DNA of 42,952 bases from Prevotellaceae bacterium (GCA_031271005.1 JAISWT010000058.1:1-42952), one strand, 5' to 3'; shown: positions 1-8,291, counted from the first letter of the stretch. Numbers and translations: made by a program. The notes: generated from the sequence alone by a model not told the origin.

Positions 1-1542
1 AACAAACTCATTCTTGGCGACTGCCTCGAAATCTTAAAAACGCTCGAAAACGAGAGCGTTGATTTGATATACCTCGACCCGCCGTTTTTTTCTAACAGAA
101 ATTACGAGGTGATATGGGGCGACGAGGGCGAGGTGCGTTCGTTTCAAGACCGTTGGAGCGGCGGAATAGAAAAATATCTTGATTGGTTAAATGAGCGAGT
201 TAAGCAGATGTACCGTGTTTTGAAAAATACAGGCAGTATATTTTTGCATTGCGACTGGCACGCAAGCGCACATATTAGAGTTATGATTTTGGACAAAATT
301 TTTGATAGAAATCTTGTAAATGAAATTATTTGGTGCTATTCTGGACCTGCAAATGTAAAAAATCGGTTAGCACAAAAACACGATACAATATTTTTTTACA
401 GCAAAACAGATAAATATTTTTTTGACGGAGATAGAATCAGGTTGCCTTATAGCGAAGAAACAGTTGCACGAACAGGCAGAGGAGCAAGCAAGACAGGCAT
501 AATGGCTAATGTAAAGGGCGATTTGTCGGAAAGGCATAAAAACCGTCTGCACGAAGACGGTAAATATCCCGAAGATTATTGGACTGATATTCCTCGTTTG
601 CAAGGTAATTCATCAGAACGCATTGGCTACCCCACTCAAAAACCTTACGCCCTGCTCGAAAGAATAATCAAAATGGCAAGCAACAAAGGCGATGTAGTAC
701 TTGACCCGTTTTGTGGTGGCGGAACTACAGTTGCCGCTGCCGATAAATTGAACAGAAACTGGATTGGAATAGACCAGTCTGTGCAGGCAATTAAAGTTAC
801 CGAACTGCGCCTGCAAACGCAAACGGATATTTTTACAAGTTTGTATGCAAACTCTTACACTTTGCAACTTCACAAATACGATTACGACACGCTGTTTAAT
901 CAAAATCCGTATCAGTTTGAAACGTGGATTATCGGACAGTTTGGCGGAGCAGCCAACAAAAAACAGCGTAACGACTTTGGGCTTGATGGCAAAATGCCTG
1001 ACGGAACGCCAATTCAGGTCAAACAGCAGGAAAATATTGGCAGAGTTGATATTGACAAATTTAAGTCGGCAATAGAGCGTTCCGATAAAAAATTATTTGA
1101 CAAAAATAAAACAGAAAATCGCCCTGTCGGTTATTTTATCGCATTCAGTTTTGGGCGCGGCGCAGTGCAGGAAATTGCACGGCTAAAATTGGAGGAAAAT
1201 ATTGTTATAGAATTGGTAAAAGTGGAAGATATTGTGCCGATTGCCAAAAAGCCTCGAATAGACGTAAAAATTGGAGAACTTTCGCGCGATTTTGATATGC
1301 GTGAAATAGAATTTATTGCAACGGCAAAAACTGATGCAGGCGTAGAATTTTTCTCGTGGGATTTCAATTATGATGAAGAAAAAGGTTTTAAAGCCGAGGT
1401 CGTAATTGATAAAACAGGCACACAGGTTCATAAATTCAACGCCGGAGAATACAACGTAGCCGTCAAAGTTATTGATACTGACGGACTTGAAGGTTTAGAA
1501 ATTATTAAATTAAAAATCAACGGAAAAATAGAAAAAAAATAG
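1..1542 (+). CDS. DNA methyltransferase fused to Mrr-like nuclease domain and PKD-like tail (5' partial)
   Basis: The frame is open at the window edge, so the true start lies just upstream. Codons from base 1 read NKLILGDCLEIL, the usual opening of a beta-class N6/N4 DNA methylase. The catalytic motif DPPF is at 76-87 and the SAM-binding motif DPFCGGGTT at 703-729; catalytic before SAM motif is the beta-class order, and DPPF favours N6-adenine. About 160 codons follow that the methylase does not need. Around 979-1026 they contain GLDGK and then IQVKQ, the D-(x)n-QxK pattern of Mrr-type PD-(D/E)XK nucleases. The last ~90 codons (about 1258-1530) look like a PKD/Ig beta-sandwich (FSWDF, then GEYNVAVKV-D-DG). 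This could be a one-polypeptide restriction-modification enzyme. The methylase is clear, the nuclease likely, the tail fold tentative. nuoI starts 7 bases after the stop. Confidence 0.82.
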   Translation, partial: NKLILGDCLEILKTLENESVDLIYLDPPFFSNRNYEVIWGDEGEVRSFQDRWSGGIEKYLDWLNERVKQMYRVLKNTGSIFLHCDWHASAHIRVMILDKIFDRNLVNEIIWCYSGPANVKNRLAQKHDTIFFYSKTDKYFFDGDRIRLPYSEETVARTGRGASKTGIMANVKGDLSERHKNRLHEDGKYPEDYWTDIPRLQGNSSERIGYPTQKPYALLERIIKMASNKGDVVLDPFCGGGTTVAAADKLNRNWIGIDQSVQAIKVTELRLQTQTDIFTSLYANSYTLQLHKYDYDTLFNQNPYQFETWIIGQFGGAANKKQRNDFGLDGKMPDGTPIQVKQQENIGRVDIDKFKSAIERSDKKLFDKNKTENRPVGYFIAFSFGRGAVQEIARLKLEENIVIELVKVEDIVPIAKKPRIDVKIGELSRDFDMREIEFIATAKTDAGVEFFSWDFNYDEEKGFKAEVVIDKTGTQVHKFNAGEYNVAVKVIDTDGLEGLEIIKLKINGKIEKK

Positions 1543-1549
1543 AAACAAT

Positions 1550-2032
1550 ATGATACAGTATTTTAAAGGAATATTTACAGGATTGCGGTCGCTTGCTTTG
1601 GGAATGTCGGTAACGTGGCGCGTGCTATGGCGTAGGAAAGTTACCGAGCAATATCCCGAAAATCGTAAGACATTGCAGGTTTCCGACCGCTGGCGCGCCA
1701 AACTGATAATGCCGCATGATGCAAACAACGAACATGCCTGCACTGCATGCGGGATTTGCCAGATGAATTGCCCAAACGGAACGATTTCCGTGATTTCGAA
1801 GATGCAAGAGACGCCTGACGGTAAAAAGAAACGGGTTTTGGACAAATATATATACGACCTGGGTACTTGCACCTTCTGCAATTTGTGCGTTGTAACTTGC
1901 CCGCAGGACGCGATAGAATTTTCAAACAGTTTTGAAAACGCCGTTTTCACCCGCTCAAAACTTGTGGAACAACTGAACCGGGAAGGCTCAAAACTGCGCG
2001 AAAAGAAGAAAGAAATTGCCGCCGCTTCGTAA
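1550..2032 (+). CDS. nuoI: NADH-quinone oxidoreductase subunit I (NuoI)
   Basis: This is the ferredoxin-like subunit of respiratory complex I. It carries electrons through two 4Fe-4S clusters in the arm next to the membrane. Both cluster motifs are visible: CTACGICQMNCPN near residues 64-76 and CTFCNLCVVTCPQ near residues 106-118. The 160-residue length is normal. The ATG at 1550 is 7 bases after the methyltransferase stop, so the two may be co-transcribed. nuoJ follows after 134 AT-rich bases. The usual upstream neighbour nuoH is absent here and its place is taken by the methyltransferase. Confidence 0.93.
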   Translation: MIQYFKGIFTGLRSLALGMSVTWRVLWRRKVTEQYPENRKTLQVSDRWRAKLIMPHDANNEHACTACGICQMNCPNGTISVISKMQETPDGKKKRVLDKYIYDLGTCTFCNLCVVTCPQDAIEFSNSFENAVFTRSKLVEQLNREGSKLREKKKEIAAAS

Positions 2033-2166
2033 AAAATTGAACTTGAAGCAGCAATTGTATTTTAATATTTTTTTTATAAAAAAAACTGATACTTTTTTAT
2101 TTTTACATTCTGATTATATCTTAATTAATACACGATATATTTATTTTTTAATATAAATAACTCTTT

Positions 2167-2673
2167 ATGTTAGAACAAATTATATTTTATGTTTTGTCTT
2201 TTGTGGTTGTTTTCTGCTCCATTTTTGCAGTAACCACGCGCAGGGTCATTCGCTCAGCCACCTGTCTTTTGCTCGTATTGCTTTGTACGGCAGCGTTTTA
2301 TCTGCTTCTGAACTATCATTTTCTTATGGCAGTTCAAATAGCCGTTTATGCAGGTGGCGTTATGGTTCTGTTTATTTTCGGGATTATGCTCACGCACAAG
2401 CCGGGCGATTCTGTTGATAATGCAAGTTGGAAACGCCGCCTTGGTGCGTTAGTTGCCTCTGTTGCAGGCATTGCCCTTTGCGGCGGCATCATATACTTCA
2501 ACGTAAGCAATGCTGTTGCCACCTTAGCACACGACGAACTCGCAGTACAGCAACTCGGAACGCAACTGATGGGAACAGGCAAATTTCAGTATCTGCTTGT
2601 GTTTGAATTAATCAGTATATTACTGCTCGCCTGCATTGTGGGCGCAATAATGGTGGCAAGAAAAAGAAAATAA
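2167..2673 (+). CDS. nuoJ: NADH-quinone oxidoreductase subunit J (NuoJ)
   Basis: This is a membrane subunit of complex I, 168 residues long, built of about five hydrophobic helices. The family features seen are the early loop TTRRVIRSATCLLLVLLCTA, the helix AVQIAVYAGGVMVLFIFGIML (NuoJ helix 3, with YAGG-VMVLF) and the final helix LLLACIVGAIMVARKRK. The ATG at 2167 fits the expected N-terminus. It lies between nuoI and nuoK in the standard order, but the spacers on both sides (134 and about 100 bases) are much longer than the near-overlaps typical of nuo operons. Confidence 0.92.
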   Translation: MLEQIIFYVLSFVVVFCSIFAVTTRRVIRSATCLLLVLLCTAAFYLLLNYHFLMAVQIAVYAGGVMVLFIFGIMLTHKPGDSVDNASWKRRLGALVASVAGIALCGGIIYFNVSNAVATLAHDELAVQQLGTQLMGTGKFQYLLVFELISILLLACIVGAIMVARKRK

Positions 2674-2773
2674 TTTTTGTGAACCTGAACCCGTGAAGTT
2701 CATAAAGTTATAGACTTTTAAAAACATTTTTAATTATTATTTTTTCTAATAAAATTTTGATAACTTATTGATT

Positions 2774-3115
2774 ATGTACGAAATAATTGTAGATTTTTTG
2801 TCGATGCAAGTACCTTTGGTTGCATATCTGTCGGTGGGGCTGGTGATGTTTTTTGCCGGCGTCTATGGTTTTCTGACGCGCAAAAACTTGCTTATGATGC
2901 TGATTGCCATCGAGTTAATGCTCAATGGCGCTGACCTGAACTTTGCTGTTTTCAACCGCTATCTGTATCCGCAGCAGCACGAGGGAATGTTCTTTACCAT
3001 TTTTGCAATTGCTGTTGCCGCCTGCGAAACAGCAGTGGCTATTGCTATTATTATCAATATTTACCGCAATTTGAATAATATTGATGTGGAAAAAATAGAC
3101 GAAATGAAGTATTGA
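2774..3115 (+). CDS. nuoK: NADH-quinone oxidoreductase subunit K (NuoK)
   Basis: This small membrane subunit of complex I takes part in proton translocation. There are three hydrophobic helices, with the conserved carboxylates in IAIELMLNGADLNF and AACETAVAIAI, which correspond to the two essential glutamates of the family. The ATG at 2774 gives 113 residues. An in-frame TTG at 2768 would add two residues and is less likely. The stop TGA at 3113-3115 is followed three bases later by a heptamer repeat array. nuoL, nuoM and nuoN do not follow; the next gene is rlmD. Confidence 0.92.
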   Translation: MYEIIVDFLSMQVPLVAYLSVGLVMFFAGVYGFLTRKNLLMMLIAIELMLNGADLNFAVFNRYLYPQQHEGMFFTIFAIAVAACETAVAIAIIINIYRNLNNIDVEKIDEMKY

Positions 3116-3118
3116 ATA

Positions 3119-3173
3119 ATTAGCAGTTAGCAATTAGCAGTTAGCAATTCTCAATTCTCAATTCTCAATTTTG
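3119..3173. repeat. Heptamer repeat array after nuoK
   Basis: This array is built of 7-base units of the AGCAATT / AGCAGTT type, followed by AATTCTC units (the reverse complement of the GAGAATT type). It begins three bases after the nuoK stop. Related arrays recur throughout the window. Confidence 0.85.
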
Positions 3174-3240
3174 GAATCTGGAATCTTTCTGTGAAATAAA
3201 AAAATAAGAAGACTTGTCCCTCCAAAACGGGAGACAGATT

Positions 3241-3270
3241 CCGTAAGGGCAAAACATGTTTTGCCCCTAC
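3241..3270. repeat. 30-base palindromic dispersed repeat
   Basis: The core GGGCAAAACATGTTTTGCCC (3247-3266) is a perfect 20-base palindrome. The full 30-base unit recurs exactly, in inverted orientation, at 11462-11491. A diverged relative lies near 31690-31715. Here the element supplies the TTTG of the rlmD promoter. Confidence 0.85.
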
Positions 3271-3292
3271 TGATAACTGACAACTAATTTTG
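3260..3292 (+). promoter_or_regulatory. Bacteroidota-type promoter for rlmD
   Basis: TTTG at 3260-3263 is followed by a 21-base spacer and TAATTTTG at 3285-3292, which matches the Bacteroidota sigma-A pattern. The predicted transcript start near 3299 leaves about 23 bases to the ATG at 3322. Confidence 0.62.
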
Positions 3293-3321
3293 CAGACGGT
3301 TTTTAATTGAAAAACAATTTT

Positions 3322-4782
3322 ATGCGAAACAAAAAACCTTTGCCCTTACTGGAAAACGTTCTTATTACCGATGTTGCCGCCGAAGGGAAGGCAATTGCAC
3401 GAGTTGCAGAAATGGTTGTGTTTGTACCTTTCGTTGTGCCGGGCGATATTGTTGATTTACAAATAATTAAGAAGAAAAAAACTTATGCTGAGGCACGCGC
3501 CGCGCGTTTCGCAAAATACTCGGAAAATCGTTGCCAGCCGCTTTGCCCGCATTTTGGAGTGTGCGGCGGCTGTAAATGGCAAATATTTCCATACGCAGAG
3601 CAGTTGAAGTACAAACAGCAGCAAGTGATTGATAATCTGACACGTATAGGAAAAATTGACTTGCCGGAACCTTCAAATGATGAACTGAAAGGGATTATGC
3701 CCATAATTGGCTCTGCAAAAACAGAATATTACCGCAACAAACTTGAATTTACCTTTTCAAACAAAGCGTGGGTTGCCGACTTGCACAACCCCCCTGACGG
3801 CGGCACAGTTGATGCGCTCGGATTTCACGCAACAGGCTCGTTCTCAAAAGTAGTAAACATAGAAAAATGTGTGCTGCAAAACGACATTTCAAACAAAATA
3901 CGAAACGAAATACGCAGATACGCATTGGAGGAAGGACTAAGGTTTTTCGACATCAAAAATCAGGAAGGATTTTTGAGAACAATGATTGTACGAAACGCCT
4001 CCGAAGGAGAACTGATGCTGATTTTAGTTTTTTATTATGACGATAAAACGTTGAGAAACAAACTTTTAACGCATATTGCCGAAGCATTTCCGCAAATAAC
4101 TTCGCTGTTGTATATCATCAATTCAAAAGCAAACGACTCTATTACCGACCAAAAAGTAAATGTTTTCAAAGGAAATGACTGTATTTTTGAAAAAATGGAA
4201 AATCTGAAATTTAAAATAGGCGCAAAAACATTTTTTCAAACAAATACACAGCAAGCGCTTGAACTTTACAGAGTTGTCCGAAAGTTTGCGCAACTCACAG
4301 GAAACGAGTTGGTTTATGATCTATACACAGGGACGGGTACTATCGCCAATTTTATTGCCCGATACTGCGGCAAAGTGATAGGTATAGAATCCGTACCCGA
4401 ATCAATTGAAAATGCAATTGTTAATTCTGAAATAAATGCAATTACAAATGCCGAGTTTTTTGTGGGCGACACGAAAAATATTTTAACTCCGGATTTTATC
4501 CGGTCGCATGGTAGCCCGGAAGTGATTATTGTTGACCCGCCTCGCGCAGGAATACACAATGATGTGATTGCCGCAATGCTAACCGCCTGCCCGCAAAGGA
4601 TTGTATATGTCAGTTGCAACACGGCAACTCAGGGACGCGACTTAAATTTACTCGCCGAAAAATACGAACTGCAAGCAATACAGCCGATTGATATGTTCCC
4701 CCACACACACCACATCGAAAATGTAGCGCTGTTGGAACAAAGAGTAAAGAACAAGACTTGTCCCGCCAAAGCCGGAGAGTAA
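3322..4782 (+). CDS. rlmD: 23S rRNA (uracil-5-)-methyltransferase, RlmD/RumA family
   Basis: This enzyme methylates a uridine of 23S rRNA (U1939 in E. coli) using SAM. From the ATG at 3322 (486 residues) the order is a TRAM RNA-binding domain, a 4Fe-4S site with C75, C81 and C84 plus C182, and the methylase domain with the SAM loop (YDLYTGTGTIANF), DPPRAGI and the catalytic C432 in YVSCNT. An in-frame TTG at 3307 is less likely given the promoter position. The conserved part ends at about HIENVALLEQR. The last dozen residues are encoded by a dispersed repeat (GAGTAAA heptamers plus a CCCGCC hairpin), so the natural stop seems to have been replaced. RlmD and the paralogue RlmCD/TrmA types are hard to separate by eye. 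Confidence 0.88.
   Translation: MRNKKPLPLLENVLITDVAAEGKAIARVAEMVVFVPFVVPGDIVDLQIIKKKKTYAEARAARFAKYSENRCQPLCPHFGVCGGCKWQIFPYAEQLKYKQQQVIDNLTRIGKIDLPEPSNDELKGIMPIIGSAKTEYYRNKLEFTFSNKAWVADLHNPPDGGTVDALGFHATGSFSKVVNIEKCVLQNDISNKIRNEIRRYALEEGLRFFDIKNQEGFLRTMIVRNASEGELMLILVFYYDDKTLRNKLLTHIAEAFPQITSLLYIINSKANDSITDQKVNVFKGNDCIFEKMENLKFKIGAKTFFQTNTQQALELYRVVRKFAQLTGNELVYDLYTGTGTIANFIARYCGKVIGIESVPESIENAIVNSEINAITNAEFFVGDTKNILTPDFIRSHGSPEVIIVDPPRAGIHNDVIAAMLTACPQRIVYVSCNTATQGRDLNLLAEKYELQAIQPIDMFPHTHHIENVALLEQRVKNKTCPAKAGE
4755..4777. repeat. CCCGC-TTTG-GCGGG hairpin repeat inside the rlmD 3' end
   Basis: This is a slightly degenerate copy of a dispersed hairpin that reads CTCCCGCTTTGGCGGGACAAG in its best form. 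Other copies are at 8456-8475, 16349-16371, 28881-28902 and 36618-36640, with a weak one near 3213. This copy lies within the rlmD reading frame. Confidence 0.75.
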
Positions 4783-4836
4783 AGAGTAAAGACTTTTTCT
4801 GAAAACTGAAAAAACAAACTGATTATCAATTAGATA

Positions 4837-4844
4837 TATATTTG
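4837..4844 (+). promoter_or_regulatory. Possible -7 element before the PafA-type gene
   Basis: TATATTTG fits TAnnTTTG and would give a leader of about 45 bases. No TTTG lies at the expected distance upstream, so this is a weak call. Confidence 0.35.
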
Positions 4845-4894
4845 AAAAACACAATCTTAAAACACTTATATTTTTTCTAAAAATTCTGTTAATT

Positions 4895-6532
4895 ATGATT
4901 TCTCCCAAAAACCGTTTATTAATTATCTTAATAACTTTATTTTCAGTCAATTCTGCTTTTTCGCAAGCATTGGAACGTCCGCGCCTCGTAGTGGGCATCG
5001 TTGTAGACCAGATGCGGTGGGACTATCTGTACAGGTTCTACGACCGCTATGGTGCGCATGGTTTTCGCCGTATGCTCAACGAAGGTCTGTCGTGCCAAAA
5101 CGCGATGATAAATTACTTGCCGTCATACACCGCAGTAGGTCACGCCACTGTTTATACAGGCTCAGTACCGTCTTTGCACGGGATTGCAGCGAACAATTTT
5201 TACCGCAACAGCACAGGCGAATCAATCTACTGCACACAGGACAACTCGGTGCGCGGAGTAGGCTGCCCCGACCCGAACGCGACTCAGGGCAGAATGTCGC
5301 CGAAAAATTTGCAGGTTACAACTATCACAGATGAGTTGAAACTTGCTACAAATTTCCGCTCCAAAGTAGTGGGAATAGCCATCAAAGACCGTGGCAGCAT
5401 TTTGCCCGCAGGACATGCTGCCGATGCTGCATACTGGTTCGACTATAAATCCGGAAACTGGATTACAAGTACGTGGTACAGAGAGAGTTTGCCCAAATGG
5501 TTGGAAAATTATAACGAAAAAAAATCTTGGAAAAAATATATTGAAAAAGACTGGACTACGCTTTACCCAATCGAAACATATATTCAAAGTACGCCCGACA
5601 GGAATAATTACGAAGAGCAATTTGTTGAAAATCAGGGAGTTGAGTTTCCCATCAAATCTGCCGAGTTGAGCAAAACGCAAGGCGAAGGTTTTATGATTTG
5701 CCAGACGCCTTATGGCAACGCAATGACATTGGACGTTGCGCAACTTGCCGTTGAGAATGAGCAACTTGGGGCAGACAAAATTACCGATTTTTTAACCGTA
5801 AGTTTTTCGTCACCCGACTATATAGGGCATCGTTTCGGAGCAAATTCAGCAAAAGTGGAAGACAATTATTTGCGTTTGGACCACGACCTGGGTGAGTTTC
5901 TGAAGTTTCTGGACGCAAAAATAGGGCGAGATAACTACCTCGTTTTTCTCACTTCCGACCACGCAGGCGCACACAACGGACAATTTCTTTTGGACAATAA
6001 AATTGCAGCAGGTAATTGGGAACAGGATATATATGCCGACAGTTTGAACAGTTATTTAGCAAAAAAATTTGATGCGGAAAAAATCGTGCGCAATCTTGAC
6101 AATTATCAGATAAATTTCGACATTCGGAAAATAGACAGTTTGAAACTCGATTTTGAAAAGATAAGAGAAGAGTCGGTAAAATACATGAGCCAATTCTCTG
6201 TGTTTCAATATGTTGTAGATCTAACAAAAATATCGGAAGCAGTTGTTCCTGCAAAGTTACGCGAGATGATTATCAACGGCTATAATCGCGAATTTTCGGG
6301 CGCGGTGCAACTCGTTCTCAAAGCGGGCTTCTACAGCGACAGCGACCTGCGCGGCGCAACGCACGGCTCGTGGAATCCATACGACACGCATATCCCGCTC
6401 CTGTTCTTTGGATGGGGCATCAACAAGGCTACCACAACTGCGGAAGTACACATGACCGACATCGCCGCTACAATTGCAGCAATGCTGCATATTCAGATGC
6501 CAAGCGCCTGTATTGGCAAACCCGTTTTTTGA
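4895..6532 (+). CDS. pafA: PafA-type periplasmic alkaline phosphatase
   Basis: This is a secreted phosphate-monoester hydrolase of the alkaline phosphatase superfamily that frees phosphate in the periplasm. A signal peptide is clear (residues 1-23, ending AFSQA). Active-site features match PafA of Elizabethkingia: metal ligand D38 in VVDQMRWDY, nucleophile T79 in PSYTAVGHA, N100, and K164/R166 in IKDRGS (K162 and R164 in the reference). The metal-binding SSPDYIGHRFG and TSDHAG follow. Length 545 is normal. The stop follows a run of six T. One T fewer would keep the frame open through a further ~34 codons to 6635, so the C-terminus may have been shortened by a slip in that run. The gene appears monocistronic; its regulation is not shown, though a Pho-type cluster lies elsewhere in the window. 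Confidence 0.87.
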   Translation: MISPKNRLLIILITLFSVNSAFSQALERPRLVVGIVVDQMRWDYLYRFYDRYGAHGFRRMLNEGLSCQNAMINYLPSYTAVGHATVYTGSVPSLHGIAANNFYRNSTGESIYCTQDNSVRGVGCPDPNATQGRMSPKNLQVTTITDELKLATNFRSKVVGIAIKDRGSILPAGHAADAAYWFDYKSGNWITSTWYRESLPKWLENYNEKKSWKKYIEKDWTTLYPIETYIQSTPDRNNYEEQFVENQGVEFPIKSAELSKTQGEGFMICQTPYGNAMTLDVAQLAVENEQLGADKITDFLTVSFSSPDYIGHRFGANSAKVEDNYLRLDHDLGEFLKFLDAKIGRDNYLVFLTSDHAGAHNGQFLLDNKIAAGNWEQDIYADSLNSYLAKKFDAEKIVRNLDNYQINFDIRKIDSLKLDFEKIREESVKYMSQFSVFQYVVDLTKISEAVVPAKLREMIINGYNREFSGAVQLVLKAGFYSDSDLRGATHGSWNPYDTHIPLLFFGWGINKATTTAEVHMTDIAATIAAMLHIQMPSACIGKPVF

Positions 6533-6635
6533 TGTGAGAAAACTTGAAAATGCGGGGAATAACGAAAATGGCACAGACTTTAATGCAGGCAAAGATTTTG
6601 AATTTGATGGAGAAAAATATTTAGCAAAAAAATAA
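6533..6635 (+). other. Possible out-of-frame C-terminal tail of the PafA-type gene
   Basis: In the frame reached by removing one T from the run at 6525-6530, codons read FDVRKLENAGNNENG and continue to a TAA at 6633-6635 with protein-like composition. It may be a tail lost by homopolymer slippage, or chance. Confidence 0.35.
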
Positions 6636-6697
6636 TTATAACAGTTTGTTCAAAGAAAGGGAATGTAAATTTTGCAAACAATTTTTCGCCTCGCGAG

Positions 6698-6729
6698 TTT
6701 GCCAAACTCCCTGTTTTTATATAATTTTG
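6698..6729 (+). promoter_or_regulatory. Bacteroidota-type promoter for the VanZ-like gene and dprA
   Basis: TTTG at 6698-6701, a 20-base spacer and TAATTTTG at 6722-6729 form a near-consensus promoter about 50 bases before the TTG start. The -33 part lies inside a small hairpin (GAGTTTGCCAAACTC). Confidence 0.75.
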
Positions 6730-6778
6730 CGGCGTTAAAAAATCACAATCGTGGAGATTCCAAATTAAAAAAAATATT

Positions 6779-7183
6779 TTGAAAAACTTTATTAAAAATT
6801 ACTGGAAAACCGCACTTGTAACAGCCATAATCTGTTACTTTTGCTTTGTTCCGCTCAAAGCCTTTGGAGAAATGCACCCCCCTTTGTTTGCAAATTTCGA
6901 CAAACTTGTTCATTTTTTCATGTTTTTTGTGCTGGCATTGGTGATATTTCTTGAATATAAGCCCGATAACTTTGCTCGTCCGCGTTTGGCAAAAATTTTG
7001 TTTTGCTGGTGCTTTCCCGTGCTTTTCGGGCTGGCAATTGAAGGCGTTCAGCATTTCTTCCTGCCACCGCGTACGGGCGACCTCCGCGACTGGCTATTTG
7101 ATTGCATAGGATATATTCACGGCATTGTGTTTATGAAAATGTTTTTCAAAATTAAAGCAAGAACCAATGGAACACAGAACTGA
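6779..7183 (+). CDS. VanZ-like membrane protein
   Basis: This is a small integral membrane protein of 134 residues with about four hydrophobic segments. The family signature is visible: FDKLVHFFMFFVLA in the second helix and IEGVQHFFLPPRTGDLRDWLFDCIGYIHG near the end, with the conserved RTGDLRDWLFD-(x)2-G pattern. Members named VanZ confer low teicoplanin resistance in enterococci, but most, probably including this one, have no known function. The start is TTG at 6779; the next ATG would delete the first helix, and a strong promoter sits just upstream. The last 17 bases overlap dprA, so translation is probably coupled. Confidence 0.82.
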   Translation: MKNFIKNYWKTALVTAIICYFCFVPLKAFGEMHPPLFANFDKLVHFFMFFVLALVIFLEYKPDNFARPRLAKILFCWCFPVLFGLAIEGVQHFFLPPRTGDLRDWLFDCIGYIHGIVFMKMFFKIKARTNGTQN

Positions 7184-8291
7184 TTTACAGCAAATTATAG
7201 CATTAACACTGATTAATGGAATTGGCAATATTCTGGCAAAGAACCTGATTGCCTATCTGGGCAGTGTGGAGGCGATATTTAAAGAGAAGCAGCAAAATCT
7301 GGCAAAAATTCCGGGCATTGGCGAGGTGTTGTCAAAAGAAATTGTAAGCAAAAACGTTATGCAACGAGCCGAAGTGGAAATGAATTTTATTCGGAAAAAA
7401 AATATCTCTGCCTGCTTTTATCTCGACAGCAATTATCCTTTCAGGCTCAAAGAGTGCGAGGACGCGCCGGTGCTGCTTTTTATGAAGGGAAATATCAACC
7501 TTGACAATAACAAATTTGTGAGCATTGTAGGCACGCGCACATCTACCGAAACAGGCAGGGAGAATTGCAAAACGCTTGTTGCCGACTTGTCTAAAAACAA
7601 TAATAACATCGTGATTGTGAGCGGGTTGGCTTATGGGATTGACATTTGCGCTCACAGGGCGGCGCTGGAAAATCACCTCCCAACAGTTGCGGTACTGGCA
7701 CACGGGCTCGACAAAATTTACCCGCCGGCGCACAAATCGGTGGCTGTCAAAATTCTTGATAACGGCGCATTGCTGACCGAATATTTGAGTGGCTCAAACC
7801 CCGACAAGCCCAATTTTGTGCGCCGCAACCGCATTATTGCCGGATTGTGTGATGTTACCGTGGTGGTCGAAACGAAGAAGAAGGGCGGCTCGCTAATTAC
7901 AGCACGATGTGCAAATGACTATAACAGAGACGTTTTTGCTTTCCCGGGGCGCGTTACAGATGAATATGCAGCCGGCTGCAACGAATTGATTAAAACAAAT
8001 CAGGCTGCATTAATTGAAAGCGCTGCCGACATTCTGCGGTTTATGAACTGGGACATCAAGCCGGACGACAAGCACAGTAAAGATTGTCAGACCGCGCTTT
8101 TTGCTGACCTCACTGCCGAAGAGCAGGATATTTTGCGCATCCTTCGCGCAGCGCCAAACGGACTGCAAACTAACGAAATCGCTATCAAAACGGGCAAACC
8201 ATTCAGCGCAACATCAGCACGCCTGCTAACAATGGAGTTTAGCGGATGGGTCAAACTGCTGCCCGGAAATATCTATAAAGCGCTGATATGA
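7167..8291 (+). CDS. dprA: DNA-processing protein DprA (Smf)
   Basis: DprA binds incoming single-stranded DNA and loads RecA during natural transformation. The protein has an N-terminal helix-hairpin-helix/SAM-like part (LINGIGNILAKNL, IPGIGEVL), the Rossmann core with VGTRTSTETGR, IVSGLAYGID, FVRRNRIIAGL and KKGGSLITA, and a C-terminal winged helix (EEQDILRILRAAPNGLQTNEI). Length 374 is typical. It overlaps the VanZ-like gene by 17 bases. comF, another competence-linked gene, lies 1.8 kb downstream. The stop TGA at 8289-8291 is followed immediately by a repeat block. Confidence 0.94.
   Translation: MEHRTDLQQIIALTLINGIGNILAKNLIAYLGSVEAIFKEKQQNLAKIPGIGEVLSKEIVSKNVMQRAEVEMNFIRKKNISACFYLDSNYPFRLKECEDAPVLLFMKGNINLDNNKFVSIVGTRTSTETGRENCKTLVADLSKNNNNIVIVSGLAYGIDICAHRAALENHLPTVAVLAHGLDKIYPPAHKSVAVKILDNGALLTEYLSGSNPDKPNFVRRNRIIAGLCDVTVVVETKKKGGSLITARCANDYNRDVFAFPGRVTDEYAAGCNELIKTNQAALIESAADILRFMNWDIKPDDKHSKDCQTALFADLTAEEQDILRILRAAPNGLQTNEIAIKTGKPFSATSARLLTMEFSGWVKLLPGNIYKALI

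Noticed and set aside
1510..1950. 146-codon minus-strand ORF
   Set aside because: It is antisense to nuoI and overlaps both 4Fe-4S motifs.
5222..5764. 180-codon minus-strand ORF
   Set aside because: It is antisense to the PafA-type gene, whose active-site motifs are on the plus strand.
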